Under the pieces are notes generated by a model. The model saw nothing but the letters and a program-made list of their open reading frames with translations. It was not told the origin of the DNA and did not search any database. From NCBI RefSeq assembly GCF_024707125.1, contig NZ_JANQAH010000004.1:34152-98151 (forward strand): a DNA stretch of 64,000 nt. Direction: 5' to 3'. The DNA is from Devosia sp. Its GTDB lineage: Bacteria > Pseudomonadota > Alphaproteobacteria > Rhizobiales > Devosiaceae. The translations under genes were made by a program, and so were the position numbers. Shown here piece after piece: positions 42,851 through 52,882 of this stretch (positions within the stretch are counted from its first letter, which is position 1; each line of letters opens with the position of its first letter).

Positions 42851-43354
42851 TCAGGGCAGGGCGGCAAAGCCTTCGGAGAATCCTTCGAGCGACACCGGAA
42901 TGCCGACGCCTTCTTCGGGGGTCTTGAAGACGACGAAGATGGCGCTCGTGCCCTTGGAAAGCACGTCGATCAGGCCGTCATCGAGCTCGACTTCGGCAAC
43001 GCAGCCATTGGGCAGGCACCGCACGAAGGCGACGCGGCCCATATCGGTGCCATCGACATTAAGGCCAAGGCCGTTGGGCAGCAGCACGCCGAGCGGCGCG
43101 AGGACGCGGAGGAGCCGGGCTTCACGATCGGCCGTGCGCAGCACGATGACCGAGAGGCCGACATTGGGCTGGTCTTCGGCCATGACATTCTGAATGATGG
43201 CGCATTGTTCGGAGCTGGCGCCGGGCGGGGTATCGCAGCTCATCTGCCAGTCGCCATATTCGCCACGGACAGTGCCCTGCGCCATGGCCGGCGTGGCGCC
43301 TGCAAATGCGGTTAGCGCCAGAGCCAGGCCCATCAGCCGCTTCGAAAATTCCAT
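42851..43354 (-). CDS. Invasion-associated locus B (IalB) family protein
   Basis: A 167-residue secreted protein with a signal peptide (MEFSKRLMGLALALTAFAGATPAMA) and four Cys in IalB positions: WQMSCDTPPG, EQCAIIQN, FVRCLPNGC. First seen in Bartonella as an invasion factor; most members in free-living bacteria have unknown roles. ATG 43354 was chosen over the preceding GTG (43357). The PilZ gene follows, so they may share a transcript. Confidence 0.85.
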   Translation of the reverse strand: MEFSKRLMGLALALTAFAGATPAMAQGTVRGEYGDWQMSCDTPPGASSEQCAIIQNVMAEDQPNVGLSVIVLRTADREARLLRVLAPLGVLLPNGLGLNVDGTDMGRVAFVRCLPNGCVAEVELDDGLIDVLSKGTSAIFVVFKTPEEGVGIPVSLEGFSEGFAALP

Positions 43355-43357
43355 CAC

Positions 43358-43677
43358 TCTTGTTCGTCTCCTGCCGATTTGCGGGCGCGGGGCGTTTGGG
43401 ACCTGTTTGGGTTATCCGCAAAGGCCTGTCAACCAAAGGCGTGTTTGAAGCGATCTGGCAGCGAAACTGCGGCACGCTTGAGGCAAAGGCGTCCGATTTT
43501 GTCCAGTTTTAAACAGTCGGAAGTGTGCGATGCCCCGATAGACTCGGTCCGAGCAATGTGATTTAGGTCGAACCAGAGTTTTACGCTCCGAGGTTGAGTC
43601 GGGGCGGCGTGAGCTATGCCGCTGTTTTCCTCTCTCTTTCTCGGTGCACGCCACCAGAATTGGTTAACAGGGGGTTT
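43358..43677. other. 320-base divergent intergenic region
   Basis: Between the leftward ialB-like gene and rightward ctaC. It has no convincing gene, hairpin terminator or RNA. Promoters for both directions should be here; the most AT-rich part is about 43500-43580. Short frames inside have atypical composition and no ribosome sites. Confidence 0.6.
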
Positions 43678-44607
43678 ATGGTGACCGGTCAGTTCGTGAG
43701 GAAGTTGGGTGCCGCCGCGACGGCCATGCTGGCGCTAATGCCCGCTTTCGCTTCCGCCCAGGAAATCGGTAAGGGCCATCCGGAGCCGGGCCAGTTCCAC
43801 CTGCAGCAATCGGTTACGCCGATCATGGATTCGATCGTGGCATTCCACGACGGTCCGCTGATGTGGACGATTACGCTTATCGTGCTCTTCGTGCTTGCAC
43901 TGCTTATTGTCATCGTGCTGCGCTTCAACGCCAAGGCCAATCCAGTGCCGGCGCGTTTCACGCACAATACGCTGATCGAAGTGATCTGGACGGTCTTGCC
44001 GATCGTCGTTCTGATCATCATCGCCATCCCGTCCTTCGGCGTGCTGTCCGACCAGCTCACCGTGCCCGATGGCGAGCGCAAATTCCTTGGAGCCAACATC
44101 TTCTCGTTCGGCGAAGTCGAGGTGCCGGCCGCTTCTCTCACCATCAAGGCCTCGGGTGAGCAGTGGTACTGGAACTACGAATATGTCGACGACGGCGTTG
44201 CCTTTGACTCCAATATTCTTGGCGCTGCCGTTGACGGCTATGTCCAGACGGTCAAGCCGAACCAGCCGCGCCTCCTGGCTGTGGACAATGAACTCATCGT
44301 GCCGGTCGATACCACCGTGCGCATGCAGGTGACGGCGAGCCCCTCGGGCGTGATCCACGCCTTTGCCGTCCCGTCCTTCGGTATCAAGATCGACGCCGTG
44401 CCGGGCCGTCTCAATGAAACCTGGTTCAACTCGCGCGAAACCGGCATTTTCTATGGTCAGTGCTCGGAACTGTGCGGCAAGGACCATGCCTTCATGCCGA
44501 TCGCCGTGCGCGTCGTCACCGCCGAAGAATATCAAGCCTTTATCACGGCCTTCAAGGAAAGCCGTGACTATGCCAGCGCCGTCGCCGTGCTGCCGGCTAT
44601 TCAGTAA
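43678..44607 (+). CDS. ctaC: Cytochrome c oxidase subunit II
   Basis: Subunit II of aa3-type oxidase, which receives electrons from cytochrome c at CuA. The 309-residue protein has a signal peptide, two membrane helices and a periplasmic cupredoxin domain. CuA ligands are visible in IHAFAVPSF and [13 protein letters not shown] (two Cys, His, Met), and [10 protein letters not shown] is the aromatic entry region. ATG 43678 follows AGGGGG. First gene of the cox cluster. Confidence 0.96.
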   Translation: MVTGQFVRKLGAAATAMLALMPAFASAQEIGKGHPEPGQFHLQQSVTPIMDSIVAFHDGPLMWTITLIVLFVLALLIVIVLRFNAKANPVPARFTHNTLIEVIWTVLPIVVLIIIAIPSFGVLSDQLTVPDGERKFLGANIFSFGEVEVPAASLTIKASGEQWYWNYEYVDDGVAFDSNILGAAVDGYVQTVKPNQPRLLAVDNELIVPVDTTVRMQVTASPSGVIHAFAVPSFGIKIDAVPGRLNETWFNSRETGIFYGQCSELCGKDHAFMPIAVRVVTAEEYQAFITAFKESRDYASAVAVLPAIQ

Positions 44608-44627
44608 TAGGGTCAGGGGAGACCACA

Positions 44628-46325
44628 ATGTCAGAAGCAGCACACCTCGAGGCCCATGCCACCGGGCATGACCACGCCGCGCACGACCACCACACACCCA
44701 CGGGTTGGCGTCGTTGGGTCCTGTCGACCAATCACAAGGACATCGGGATCATGTATCTCGTGTTCTCGATCGTCGCCGGTATCGTCGGCGGCCTGCTCTC
44801 GGGCTTTATGCGCATGGAGCTGCAGGAGCCGGGCATCCAGATTTTCCATGGCCTTGCCTCCATGGTCTATGGCATCTCCGACCCCTCCGGCTCGATCGAC
44901 GCCGGCAAGCAGATGTTCAACGTCTTCACCACCGCCCACGCCCTGATCATGGTGTTCTTCATGGTCATGCCGGCGACCATGGGTGGCTTTGCCAACTATT
45001 TCGCCCCGCTGATGGTGGGTGCGCCGGATACCGCTTTCCCGCGCATCAACAATATCGCCTTCTGGCTGCTGCCGGTGGCATTCATCCTCCTGCTGATGAG
45101 CCTTTTCTTTGAAGGCGCTTCGGGCTCGACCGGTTTTGGTGGCGGCTGGACCGTCTATCCGCCGCTCTCGACCGCCGGCCACCCTGGCCCTGCCATGGAT
45201 TTCGCCATTCTCTCGCTGCACGTTGCCGGCGTGAGCTCGATCCTGGGCGCGATCAACCTGATCACCACGATCCTGAACATGCGCGCCCCGGGCATGACCA
45301 TCCACAAGATGCCGCTCTTTGCCTGGTCGGTGCTTGTGACGGGCTTCCTGCTGCTGCTGGCCCTGCCGGTTCTGGCCGGCGCCATCACCATGCTGCTCAC
45401 GGACCGCAATTTCGGCACCACCTTCTTCGCGCCCGAAGGCGGCGGTGACCCGGTTCTGTTCCAGCACCTGTTCTGGTTCTTCGGTCATCCCGAAGTGTAC
45501 ATCATGATCCTGCCGGGCTTCGGCATCGTGTCGCACATCGTCTCGACCTTCAGCCGCAAGCCGATCTTCGGCTACATGGCCATGGCCTACGCAATGGTCG
45601 CCATCGGCTTTGTCGGCTTCGTCGTGTGGGCCCACCACATGTACACCACCGGCATGAGCCTTGACGTGCAGCGCTACTTCGTTGCCGCCACCATGGTCAT
45701 CGCCGTGCCGACCGGTGTGAAGATCTTCTCCTGGATCGCCACCATGTGGGGCGGCTCCATCACCTTCCGCCTGCCCATGCTATGGGCCATCGGCTTCATC
45801 TTCCTGTTCACCGTTGGCGGTGTGACCGGTGTGGTGCTCGCCAATGCCGGTGCGGACCGTGCCCTGCATGACACCTACTACGTCGTGGCGCACTTCCACT
45901 ACGTGCTCTCGCTCGGCGCCGTGTTCTCGATCTTCGCTGGCTGGTACTACTGGTACCCCAAGATGTTCGGCTACATGTACAACGAGTTCCTGGGCAAGCT
46001 GCACTTCTGGACCATGTTCGTCGGCGTGAACCTGATCTTCTTCCCGCAGCACTTCCTCGGCCTTGCCGGCATGCCGCGTCGTTACATCGACTATCCGGAT
46101 GCCTTCACGCTGTGGAACCGCGTCTCTTCCGTCGGCTACTACGTGACCTTCGTTGCAATGATCATCTTCTTCTATGCAACCTGGGAAGCCAGCCGCAAGA
46201 AGCGCCCAGCCGGTGACAATCCGTGGGGCGATGGTGCAACGACGCTGGAATGGACGCTGAGCTCCCCGCCGCCGTTCCACCAGTTCTCGACGCTGCCCAA
46301 GATCGACTCGACCAACGCGCACTAA
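44628..46325 (+). CDS. ctaD: Cytochrome c oxidase subunit I
   Basis: Catalytic, proton-pumping subunit carrying heme a and the heme a3-CuB center. The 565-residue protein has the usual twelve membrane helices. Seen are [14 protein letters not shown] (CuB His and its cross-linked Tyr), WAHHMYTTG (CuB His pair) and VAHFHYVLS (heme a3 and heme a His). The N-terminus is His-rich ([15 protein letters not shown]). It lies 20 bases after ctaC. Confidence 0.97.
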   Translation: MSEAAHLEAHATGHDHAAHDHHTPTGWRRWVLSTNHKDIGIMYLVFSIVAGIVGGLLSGFMRMELQEPGIQIFHGLASMVYGISDPSGSIDAGKQMFNVFTTAHALIMVFFMVMPATMGGFANYFAPLMVGAPDTAFPRINNIAFWLLPVAFILLLMSLFFEGASGSTGFGGGWTVYPPLSTAGHPGPAMDFAILSLHVAGVSSILGAINLITTILNMRAPGMTIHKMPLFAWSVLVTGFLLLLALPVLAGAITMLLTDRNFGTTFFAPEGGGDPVLFQHLFWFFGHPEVYIMILPGFGIVSHIVSTFSRKPIFGYMAMAYAMVAIGFVGFVVWAHHMYTTGMSLDVQRYFVAATMVIAVPTGVKIFSWIATMWGGSITFRLPMLWAIGFIFLFTVGGVTGVVLANAGADRALHDTYYVVAHFHYVLSLGAVFSIFAGWYYWYPKMFGYMYNEFLGKLHFWTMFVGVNLIFFPQHFLGLAGMPRRYIDYPDAFTLWNRVSSVGYYVTFVAMIIFFYATWEASRKKRPAGDNPWGDGATTLEWTLSSPPPFHQFSTLPKIDSTNAH

Positions 46326-46386
46326 GTCGCGGCGACAAAGCAGGCGGATCGCGCTAGGTGCGGTCCGCGCAAGAAGGAAAAATCCA

Positions 46387-47322
46387 GTGACCTATATCGA
46401 CGACAGCAAGGGGATGCCCGCCATGGCGGGCGAAGCGCGGGTGGAAGACTACCTCGCGCTCTTGAAACCCCGTGTCATGTCGCTGGTGGTGTTCACTGCG
46501 CTCGTCGGCATGCTGATTGCGCCGGGTGGCATCAATCCGGTCATTGGTCTCATTGCCATCGTCTGCATCGCCATCGGCGGCGGCGCCTCGGGCGCGCTCA
46601 ATATGTGGTACGATGCAGATATCGACGCCATCATGAGCCGCACGCAGAACCGGCCCATCCCGGCGGGTCGGATTTCGTCCGGTGAGGCACTGAGCTTTGG
46701 CCTGATCCTCTCCGGTTTCTCGGTGGCCCTGCTCGGTCTTGCGACCAATTGGGTCGCCGGCGGCCTCCTGGCCTTTACGATCTTCTTCTACGCTGTGATC
46801 TACACGATCTGGCTGAAGCGCTCGACGCCGCAGAACATCGTCATCGGTGGCGCAGCCGGCGCTTTCCCCACCATGATCGGCTGGGCCGCCGTGACCGGTA
46901 CGATCACCTGGGAAAGCCTCGCGCTCTTCCTCATCGTCTTCCTCTGGACCCCGCCGCATTTCTGGGCGCTGGCGCTCTATAAGCAGGGCGACTACGCCGC
47001 CGCCGGCATTCCGATGATGCCCAACGTGGCCGGCGAAGCCTCCACCAAGCGTCAGATTTTCGTCTATTCGGTCATTCTTGCCGTCTCCGCCTTCCTGCCG
47101 GTCTATCTCGGCACCGGCGGCTGGATCTATGGCGCGGTCGCTGCCATTACCGGCATCAGCTTCGTTTATCTGGCCGTGCGCCTGCTGCGTGCGCCGACCA
47201 ATGTCGACATGCGCAAGGCCGCGCGTCGCCTCTTTACCTATTCGCTGAGCTATCTCTTCGTGCTGTTCCTCGGCCTTCTTACCGACAGCTTCATTGCGCG
47301 TCTCGGAGGGTTCTGGTCATGA
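46387..47322 (+). CDS. ctaB: Heme O synthase (protoheme IX farnesyltransferase)
   Basis: Farnesylates heme b to heme o, the precursor of heme a needed by CtaD. The 311-residue membrane protein of the UbiA superfamily has [21 protein letters not shown] and [20 protein letters not shown] at 46387. Its stop overlaps the next ATG (ATGA), so translation is coupled to the small gene downstream. The ctaA gene is not in the window. Confidence 0.95.
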   Translation: MTYIDDSKGMPAMAGEARVEDYLALLKPRVMSLVVFTALVGMLIAPGGINPVIGLIAIVCIAIGGGASGALNMWYDADIDAIMSRTQNRPIPAGRISSGEALSFGLILSGFSVALLGLATNWVAGGLLAFTIFFYAVIYTIWLKRSTPQNIVIGGAAGAFPTMIGWAAVTGTITWESLALFLIVFLWTPPHFWALALYKQGDYAAAGIPMMPNVAGEASTKRQIFVYSVILAVSAFLPVYLGTGGWIYGAVAAITGISFVYLAVRLLRAPTNVDMRKAARRLFTYSLSYLFVLFLGLLTDSFIARLGGFWS

Positions 47323-47501
47323 CCGCGAAAAACCAGGCGCTTGAAACCATGACCGCCGAAGACAAGGCCGCCGAAACGCTGAAGCGCGTTCGCCGCCGCC
47401 GCTCCATCGCGCTGGCCGGCGCCCTCGCGCTCTTCGCGCTGACCTTTTATGTGCTGACCATCGTCAAGATGGGCCCGGCGCTGTTCGACCGGGGGCTCTG
47501 A
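47319..47501 (+). CDS. Small single-helix protein of the cytochrome oxidase operon (CoxF-like)
   Basis: A 60-residue protein: a charged N-terminus ([11 protein letters not shown]) and one membrane helix ([20 protein letters not shown]). It overlaps ctaB by four bases and ctaG by one base. Such small proteins occur here in other Hyphomicrobiales and are labelled cytochrome oxidase small assembly proteins; the exact function is not known to me. Confidence 0.75.
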   Translation: MTAKNQALETMTAEDKAAETLKRVRRRRSIALAGALALFALTFYVLTIVKMGPALFDRGL

Positions 47502-48061
47502 TGACGCTCGCGGTCGAGACCAATGCCAATGCCGGAAAGCGCAATCGCCGCCTCGGCCTGACGCTCCTGGGTGTCGCTGCCGGCATGGTGGGTCTCGCTT
47601 TCGCGTCCGTGCCGCTATACCAGCTCTTCTGCCAGGTGACCGGCTTTGGCGGCACCACGCAGGTGGCCGAGGCCAATCCGAAGGGCGTCATCGCCCGCGA
47701 GATGAAGGTGCGTTTCGACGTTAATGTCGATCATGCCCTCAACTGGACCGTGAAGCCTGCCGCTTCGATCACCGACCAGATCGGTCGCGTCGATACGGTC
47801 AACTACATCGCGACCAACAATTCCGACAAGCCGCTCACCGGGCAGGCGATCTTCAACGTCGTGCCCGAAAAGGCCGGCGTCTATTTCAACAAGATCGAAT
47901 GCTTCTGCTTCACCGAGCAGACCCTTGCGCCGGGCGAAACGGTGGAAATGCCGATCGTCTTCTTTGTCGATCCCGATATCGACGAGAACCACGAACTGAA
48001 AACAATCAAAGAGATTACGCTCTCTTATACCTTCTACGCTTCAGACAATGAGGGAAGCTGA
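47501..48061 (+). CDS. ctaG: Cytochrome c oxidase assembly protein CtaG (Cox11)
   Basis: Inner-membrane copper chaperone that delivers copper to CuB of subunit I. The 186-residue protein has one N-terminal membrane helix (LGLTLLGVAAGMVGLAFASVP) and a periplasmic domain with copper motif ECFCFTEQ, plus VPLYQLFCQVTGFGG. The stop and the start are overlapped by one base with the 60-residue gene, and ctaE starts 2 bases after. Confidence 0.95.
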   Translation: MTLAVETNANAGKRNRRLGLTLLGVAAGMVGLAFASVPLYQLFCQVTGFGGTTQVAEANPKGVIAREMKVRFDVNVDHALNWTVKPAASITDQIGRVDTVNYIATNNSDKPLTGQAIFNVVPEKAGVYFNKIECFCFTEQTLAPGETVEMPIVFFVDPDIDENHELKTIKEITLSYTFYASDNEGS

Positions 48062-48063
48062 AC

Positions 48064-48900
48064 ATGGCCGCCATTGAAAAGAACCATGACTACCACATGG
48101 TAGAGCCGTCACCCTGGCCATTCGTGATGTCGGCCGCGGTGCTGGTCATGATGGTGGGCGCCGTCTTTTTCATGAAGCAGTGGACCCCCTGGCTGTTCTT
48201 CATCGGCCTCGCCGCCGTGATCTATTCCTTCTACGCCTGGTGGGCGGATGTGGTGAAGGAAGCCAATGACGGCGTCAGCCATACCCCGGTCGTGCAGATG
48301 CACCACCGCTATGGCATGATCCTGTTCATCGCCTCGGAAGTGATGTTCTTTGTCGCCTGGTTCTGGGCCTATTTCGATGGCTTCTTCCGCTTCGACGACG
48401 TCGAGCAATATGCCCGCGTGGCCTTCACCGGCGGTCACTGGCCTCCGGCCGGCATCGAGCTCTTCGACCCGTTCCACCTGCCGCTCTTTAACACGCTGAT
48501 CCTGCTCACTTCGGGCACGACCGTGACCTGGGCGCACCATGCGCTGCTCGAAAACGATCGCCAGGGCCTGCGCTGGGGCCTCGCCCTCACCGTGGCGCTC
48601 GGCGTGCTGTTCTCTTATGTGCAGTTCCTCGAATACACCCATGCCGGGTTCTCGTTCTCGGGCAACCTCTATGGCGCCACCTTCTTCATGGCGACCGGCT
48701 TCCATGGTTTCCACGTCATCATCGGCACCATTTTCCTCGCGGTCTGCCTGATCCGCGCCGAACGTGGTGATTTCACCCCGCAGCGTCACCTGGGCTTCGA
48801 ATTCGCCGCCTGGTACTGGCACTTCGTGGACGTGGTCTGGCTCTTCCTCTTTGCCTCGATCTATGTCTGGGGCAGCTGGGGCGTATCCCTGAGCCACTAG
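48064..48900 (+). CDS. ctaE: Cytochrome c oxidase subunit III
   Basis: Seven-helix subunit that stabilises subunit I and its proton supply. The 278-residue protein starts with YHMVEPSPWPFVMSA and has HRYGMILFIASEVMFFVAWFW, FNTLILLTSGTTVTWAHHAL and WYWHFVDVVWLFLF, all typical. Followed at once by a strong terminator hairpin at 48920. Confidence 0.97.
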   Translation: MAAIEKNHDYHMVEPSPWPFVMSAAVLVMMVGAVFFMKQWTPWLFFIGLAAVIYSFYAWWADVVKEANDGVSHTPVVQMHHRYGMILFIASEVMFFVAWFWAYFDGFFRFDDVEQYARVAFTGGHWPPAGIELFDPFHLPLFNTLILLTSGTTVTWAHHALLENDRQGLRWGLALTVALGVLFSYVQFLEYTHAGFSFSGNLYGATFFMATGFHGFHVIIGTIFLAVCLIRAERGDFTPQRHLGFEFAAWYWHFVDVVWLFLFASIYVWGSWGVSLSH

Positions 48901-48919
48901 GCACAGGGATAGTGAATAT

Positions 48920-48947
48920 GGGGCGCGGCATGGCTGCGCCCCTTTTT
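48920..48947 (+). terminator. Terminator after ctaE
   Basis: GGGGCGC (48920-48926) pairs with GCGCCCC (48936-48942), loop of 9, then five T. It splits the cox cluster into ctaC-D-B-(60 aa)-G-E and DUF983-SURF1 parts, which may need some readthrough or a second promoter. Confidence 0.75.
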
Positions 48948-48962
48948 GCTTCTCGGGATCTT

Positions 48963-49316
48963 ATGAGCCAGCCAAATCCTGTTCTTGCCGGTCTTTTCTG
49001 CCGCTGCCCGCGTTGCGGCGAGGGCAAGCTGTTTTCCGGCTATCTCAAGCTTGCGCAGCGCTGCGACAAGTGCGGGCTCGATCTCAAATTTGCCGATAGC
49101 GGCGATGGTCCGGCAGTTTTCGTGATCTTTCTCGTGGCGCCAGTCGTCGTCATTCTGGCCCTGGTCACCGGCGCCCTGGTGCCGATTGCGCCGTGGATGC
49201 ATCTGGTTCTCTGGATTCCGACAACGCTGCTGCTGTCCCTAGCCCTCTTGCCGCCCTTCAAGGGCGTGCTGGTCAATCTCCAATATCGCCACGACGCTCA
49301 TGAGGGGCATCAATGA
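48963..49316 (+). CDS. DUF983 family membrane protein
   Basis: A 117-residue protein with two CxxC pairs in CRCPRCGEGKLF and RCDKCGLDLKF, then two hydrophobic segments. DUF983 genes sit beside cytochrome oxidase genes widely in alphaproteobacteria; a role in oxidase or metal assembly is plausible, unproven. ATG 48963 gives the family start MSQPNPVLAGLFCRCPRCG. The stop overlaps the SURF1 ATG (ATGA). Confidence 0.85.
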   Translation: MSQPNPVLAGLFCRCPRCGEGKLFSGYLKLAQRCDKCGLDLKFADSGDGPAVFVIFLVAPVVVILALVTGALVPIAPWMHLVLWIPTTLLLSLALLPPFKGVLVNLQYRHDAHEGHQ

Positions 49317-50080
49317 ACCCCTTTGCGCGGCTGCGCCTCAGCGACTGGATTTTTGCCGTTCTCATGCTGGCGCTGGCCGCGGTTTGCGTCTTTCTCGGCT
49401 CCTGGCAGATGCAGCGCCTCGCCGAAAAGGACGCGCTGGTCGCCGCCGTCGATGCCCGGCTCAACGCGGCGCCCATCCCTGTTCCGGCGCCGGAAAGCTG
49501 GGGCACGCTCAATGTCGAGGAAATGGTATACCAGCCTGTCGAACTGACCGGGGCCTATCGCTACACCCAGACCGCGACCGTCTTCACCAGCCTCTCCGAC
49601 CCCAAGGGGCAGTATTCCGGCCCTGGCTATTGGGTGATGACGCCCTTCGAATTGCAGGGCGGCGGCACGGTTTTCGTCAATCGCGGTTTCGTGCCGCAGC
49701 AATATCAGGAAGCGGCAGCGCTCGGTGATCTCCATGGCGAAGATCCGGGCGCGGTGACCATTTCGGGCGTGTTGCGCACACCCGAAGCTGCGGGTTTCAT
49801 GACTCCCGAAGCCGATATGTCCAATCGGATCGAGTGGGTGCGCGATCCCGCCCGGCTCGCGAAGATGGCCGATCCGGCATTGGCGCCGATCGCGCCATTC
49901 TACGTCGACCTGCCCGCCGGCCCTGCCGGTGAACTGCCGCAGGCCGGGGAGACGGTGGTCAGCTTCCCCAACAATCATTTCGGCTATGCCCTGACCTGGT
50001 ACGGCTTTGCCATTGTCGCCGTGGTCATGCTCGGCTTCTGGCTCACCCGACAGGCTCGGCGACCGACCACCGGCCCCTAA
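49313..50080 (+). CDS. SURF1 family cytochrome oxidase assembly protein
   Basis: Membrane protein needed for maturing oxidase, binding heme a and passing it to subunit I. The 255-residue protein has helices at each end (IFAVLMLALAAVCVFLGSWQMQRL and YALTWYGFAIVAVVMLGFWL) around a soluble region with VFVNRGFVP and NNHFGYALTWYG, all SURF1 signatures. It overlaps DUF983 by 4 bases. thrC follows after 79 bases. Confidence 0.93.
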   Translation: MNPFARLRLSDWIFAVLMLALAAVCVFLGSWQMQRLAEKDALVAAVDARLNAAPIPVPAPESWGTLNVEEMVYQPVELTGAYRYTQTATVFTSLSDPKGQYSGPGYWVMTPFELQGGGTVFVNRGFVPQQYQEAAALGDLHGEDPGAVTISGVLRTPEAAGFMTPEADMSNRIEWVRDPARLAKMADPALAPIAPFYVDLPAGPAGELPQAGETVVSFPNNHFGYALTWYGFAIVAVVMLGFWLTRQARRPTTGP

Positions 50081-50159
50081 TGGCGGGCCGCGGCAAAACC
50101 TTGCGGTCAGCCGCCGCATTCACTAGGTTGCAACAATTCTAGAAGGGCCTTCCCCTCCG

Positions 50160-51554
50160 ATGCAGTTTGTTTCGACGCGCGGCCAGGCGCCGGCGCTTGG
50201 CTTCTCCGATGCGGTCCTCGCGGGCCTGGCCTCCGATGGTGGCCTCTATGTTCCGCAGGCCTGGCCGCAGCTCAACCACGATGAGATCGCCGCCCTTGCC
50301 GGCAAGCCTTATGCCCACGTCGCCTATGAGATCATTTCGCGCTTTACCGGCGACGAAATTCCGGCGGCCAAGCTGCGTGCTATCATCGATGGCGCCTATC
50401 AGAGTTTCCGCCACCCCTCGGTGACCCCGCTCGTCGAGATCGAAACCAACCATTTCGTGCTCGAACTCTTCCATGGCCCGACGCTCGCCTTCAAGGACGT
50501 GGCGATGCAGTTCCTGAGCCGTACCATGGACCACATTCTTACAGAGCGTGGTCTGCGTGCGACGATTGTTGGCGCGACATCGGGCGATACGGGGTCGGCC
50601 GCTATCGAAGCCTTCCGCGGCCGCGACACGACCGACATCTTCATCCTGCACCCGCTCGGGCGCACCTCGGAAGTGCAGCGCCGGCAGATGACGACCGTGC
50701 TCGATGCCAATGTGCATAACATTGCGCTCGAAGGCACGTTCGACGATTGCCAGGACGCGGTGAAGGCCATGTTCAACAATCATGCCTTCCGCGATTCCGT
50801 GCGCCTGTCCGGCGTCAATTCGATCAATTGGGGCCGTATCGTCGCCCAGATCGTCTATTATTTCGTGGCTGCGGTGTCGCTCGGCGCCCCGCATCGCAAG
50901 GTGAGCTTCACCGTCCCCACCGGCAATTTTGGCGATATTTTTGCCGGCTACTGCGCCAAGCGCATGGGCCTGCCGATCGAGAAATTGGTAATCGCAACCA
51001 ATGCCAACGACATCCTGCGGCGCACGCTCGATACGGGCCGCTACGAAATGTCCGGCGTGGCGCCGACCATCAGCCCGTCGATGGATATCCAGATTTCCTC
51101 CAATTTCGAGCGCCTGCTGTTCGAAAGCGCCGGACGCGATGCGGCTGCCGTTTCGCGCATGATGGCCGCGCTGAAGCAGTCCCGCGGCTTCGACCTGCCC
51201 GAAAAATCCATTGCCGCCATTCGCGCCGAATTTGCCGCCGGCACCTCGGGCGAAGAGGCGACGAGTTCCACCATTGCGCAAACCTGGGCCAAGTCGGCCT
51301 ATCTGCTCGATCCGCATACGGCGGTGGGCGTCAGTGTGGCGCGCAATCTCTCGCGCGGTTCCGAGCCGATGATTACACTGGCGACGGCGCATCCAGCCAA
51401 ATTCCCGGCGGCCGTGAAGGCGGCATCGGGCATCGAACCGGCTCTGCCGCACTGGCTCGAAGATCTTTATCAGCGGCCCGAACGGGTCGACGTGTTGGCC
51501 AATGACCAGCGCGTCCTGGAAAACTTCATCGGGTCGCGCAGCCGCGCGGCCTGA
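50160..51554 (+). CDS. thrC: Threonine synthase
   Basis: PLP enzyme converting O-phosphohomoserine to threonine. The 464-residue protein is the long class (MQFVSTRGQAPALGFSDAVL start), with the PLP Lys at residue 112 in HGPTLAFKDVAMQ, the SGDTGSAAIEAF phosphate loop, and PTGNFGDIFAGYCAKRMG. It begins an apparent thrC-M16 protease-GNAT run. Confidence 0.96.
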   Translation: MQFVSTRGQAPALGFSDAVLAGLASDGGLYVPQAWPQLNHDEIAALAGKPYAHVAYEIISRFTGDEIPAAKLRAIIDGAYQSFRHPSVTPLVEIETNHFVLELFHGPTLAFKDVAMQFLSRTMDHILTERGLRATIVGATSGDTGSAAIEAFRGRDTTDIFILHPLGRTSEVQRRQMTTVLDANVHNIALEGTFDDCQDAVKAMFNNHAFRDSVRLSGVNSINWGRIVAQIVYYFVAAVSLGAPHRKVSFTVPTGNFGDIFAGYCAKRMGLPIEKLVIATNANDILRRTLDTGRYEMSGVAPTISPSMDIQISSNFERLLFESAGRDAAAVSRMMAALKQSRGFDLPEKSIAAIRAEFAAGTSGEEATSSTIAQTWAKSAYLLDPHTAVGVSVARNLSRGSEPMITLATAHPAKFPAAVKAASGIEPALPHWLEDLYQRPERVDVLANDQRVLENFIGSRSRAA

Positions 51555-51616
51555 AGACGAAACGGGCCTGGGCGGAAGGGGTGAACAAACCCCGCCCTCG
51601 GTTCAGGAGGACGAGT

Positions 51617-52879
51617 GTGACGGTACAAACGACGACTCTTGAGAACGGCATGGTGGTGCTGACCGATGACATGCCGCATCTGGAGAGTGCCTCCATCGGT
51701 GTCTGGGTCAAGGCCGGTGCGCGCTCCGAGCGCAAGGCCGAACACGGCATTTCCCATCTTCTCGAACACATGGCCTTCAAGGGCACCAAGACGCGCACTG
51801 CGCTTGAAATCGCCGAAGCCATCGAAAATGTCGGCGGCGATCTCAACGCGGCGACCTCCATCGAGCATACCGGCTACTTTGCCCGCGTGCTCAAGGACGA
51901 CGTGGTTCTCGCAGCTGATATTCTCTCCGACATTTTGCAGAATTCGACCTTCGACGAAGGCGAGATGACGCGCGAAAAGCAGGTCATCGTGCAGGAGATC
52001 GGCGCGGCGCGGGACAATCCCGACGACCACGTCTTCGATCTCTTCCAGCAGGCCGCCTATCCGACCCAGCCCATCGGCCGCACCATTCTGGGCACCGTCG
52101 ATTCGGTCCGCGCCTTCTCGCCGGAAATGGTCGGCAAATATATGCGCCGCAACTATGTGGGCGACCACATGGTCATGGCCGCAGCGGGCAATGTCGATCA
52201 CGATGGCCTGGTGCAGGTCGCGCGGGAACGCTTTGCCGATCTCGCCCCGAGCGGCGCCCCGGCGCCGCAGCGCGCCGAATATCAGGGTGGACAGGAGCGG
52301 CTGGTTTCCGATCACGAGCAGGCCCATATCGTCCTCGGTTTCGAGGGCCGCGCTTACAATTCCGACGGCTTTTACGCCGCGCAGGTGCTGGCTTCGGTTC
52401 TCGGCGGCGGTATGAGCTCGCGGCTGTTCCAGGAAGTGCGCGAGAAGCGCGGCCTCTGCTATTCGGTCTATGCCTTCCACTGGGCCTTCGCCGATAGCGG
52501 CGTGTTCGGCGTCGCGGCGGCAACGGGCGAGGACGAGGTCTCCGAACTGGTGCCGGTGGTGCTCGACGAGCTTCTGCGCGCTGCAGAGACCGTCACTGAC
52601 GAAGAAGTGACCCGTGTGCGCAACCAGATCCGCGCCGGTCTCCTCATGTCGCTCGAGAGCCCATCTGCCCGCGCTGGCCAGCTGGCGCGCCAGCAGATCC
52701 TCTGGGGCCGCCCCATCCCCATGGCCGAGACCGTGGAGCGCATTAACCGCATCACCGCCCAGCGCGTGCGCGATGTGGCCGAGCAGATTTTTACCAATTC
52801 CAAGCCGACCTTGGCCGGTATCGGCCCGATCAGCCGGCTGGCCGATGTCGAAAGCATCGGCGAGACGCTGCAGCGCTAA
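51617..52879 (+). CDS. M16 family zinc metallopeptidase (mitochondrial processing peptidase-like)
   Basis: Zn-protease of the pitrilysin/MPP-beta type. The 420-residue protein has the inverted zinc motif HLLEH in HGISHLLEHMAFKGT and the downstream Glu region GDLNAATSIEHTGYFARV. C-terminal part has RGLCYSVYAFHW. GTG 51617 has AGGAGGA six bases before it and gives VTVQTTTLENGMVVL; another GTG at 51581 is in frame. It sits 62 bases after thrC, an arrangement found in many Hyphomicrobiales. Confidence 0.93.
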   Translation: MTVQTTTLENGMVVLTDDMPHLESASIGVWVKAGARSERKAEHGISHLLEHMAFKGTKTRTALEIAEAIENVGGDLNAATSIEHTGYFARVLKDDVVLAADILSDILQNSTFDEGEMTREKQVIVQEIGAARDNPDDHVFDLFQQAAYPTQPIGRTILGTVDSVRAFSPEMVGKYMRRNYVGDHMVMAAAGNVDHDGLVQVARERFADLAPSGAPAPQRAEYQGGQERLVSDHEQAHIVLGFEGRAYNSDGFYAAQVLASVLGGGMSSRLFQEVREKRGLCYSVYAFHWAFADSGVFGVAAATGEDEVSELVPVVLDELLRAAETVTDEEVTRVRNQIRAGLLMSLESPSARAGQLARQQILWGRPIPMAETVERINRITAQRVRDVAEQIFTNSKPTLAGIGPISRLADVESIGETLQR

Positions 52880-52882
52880 ACC

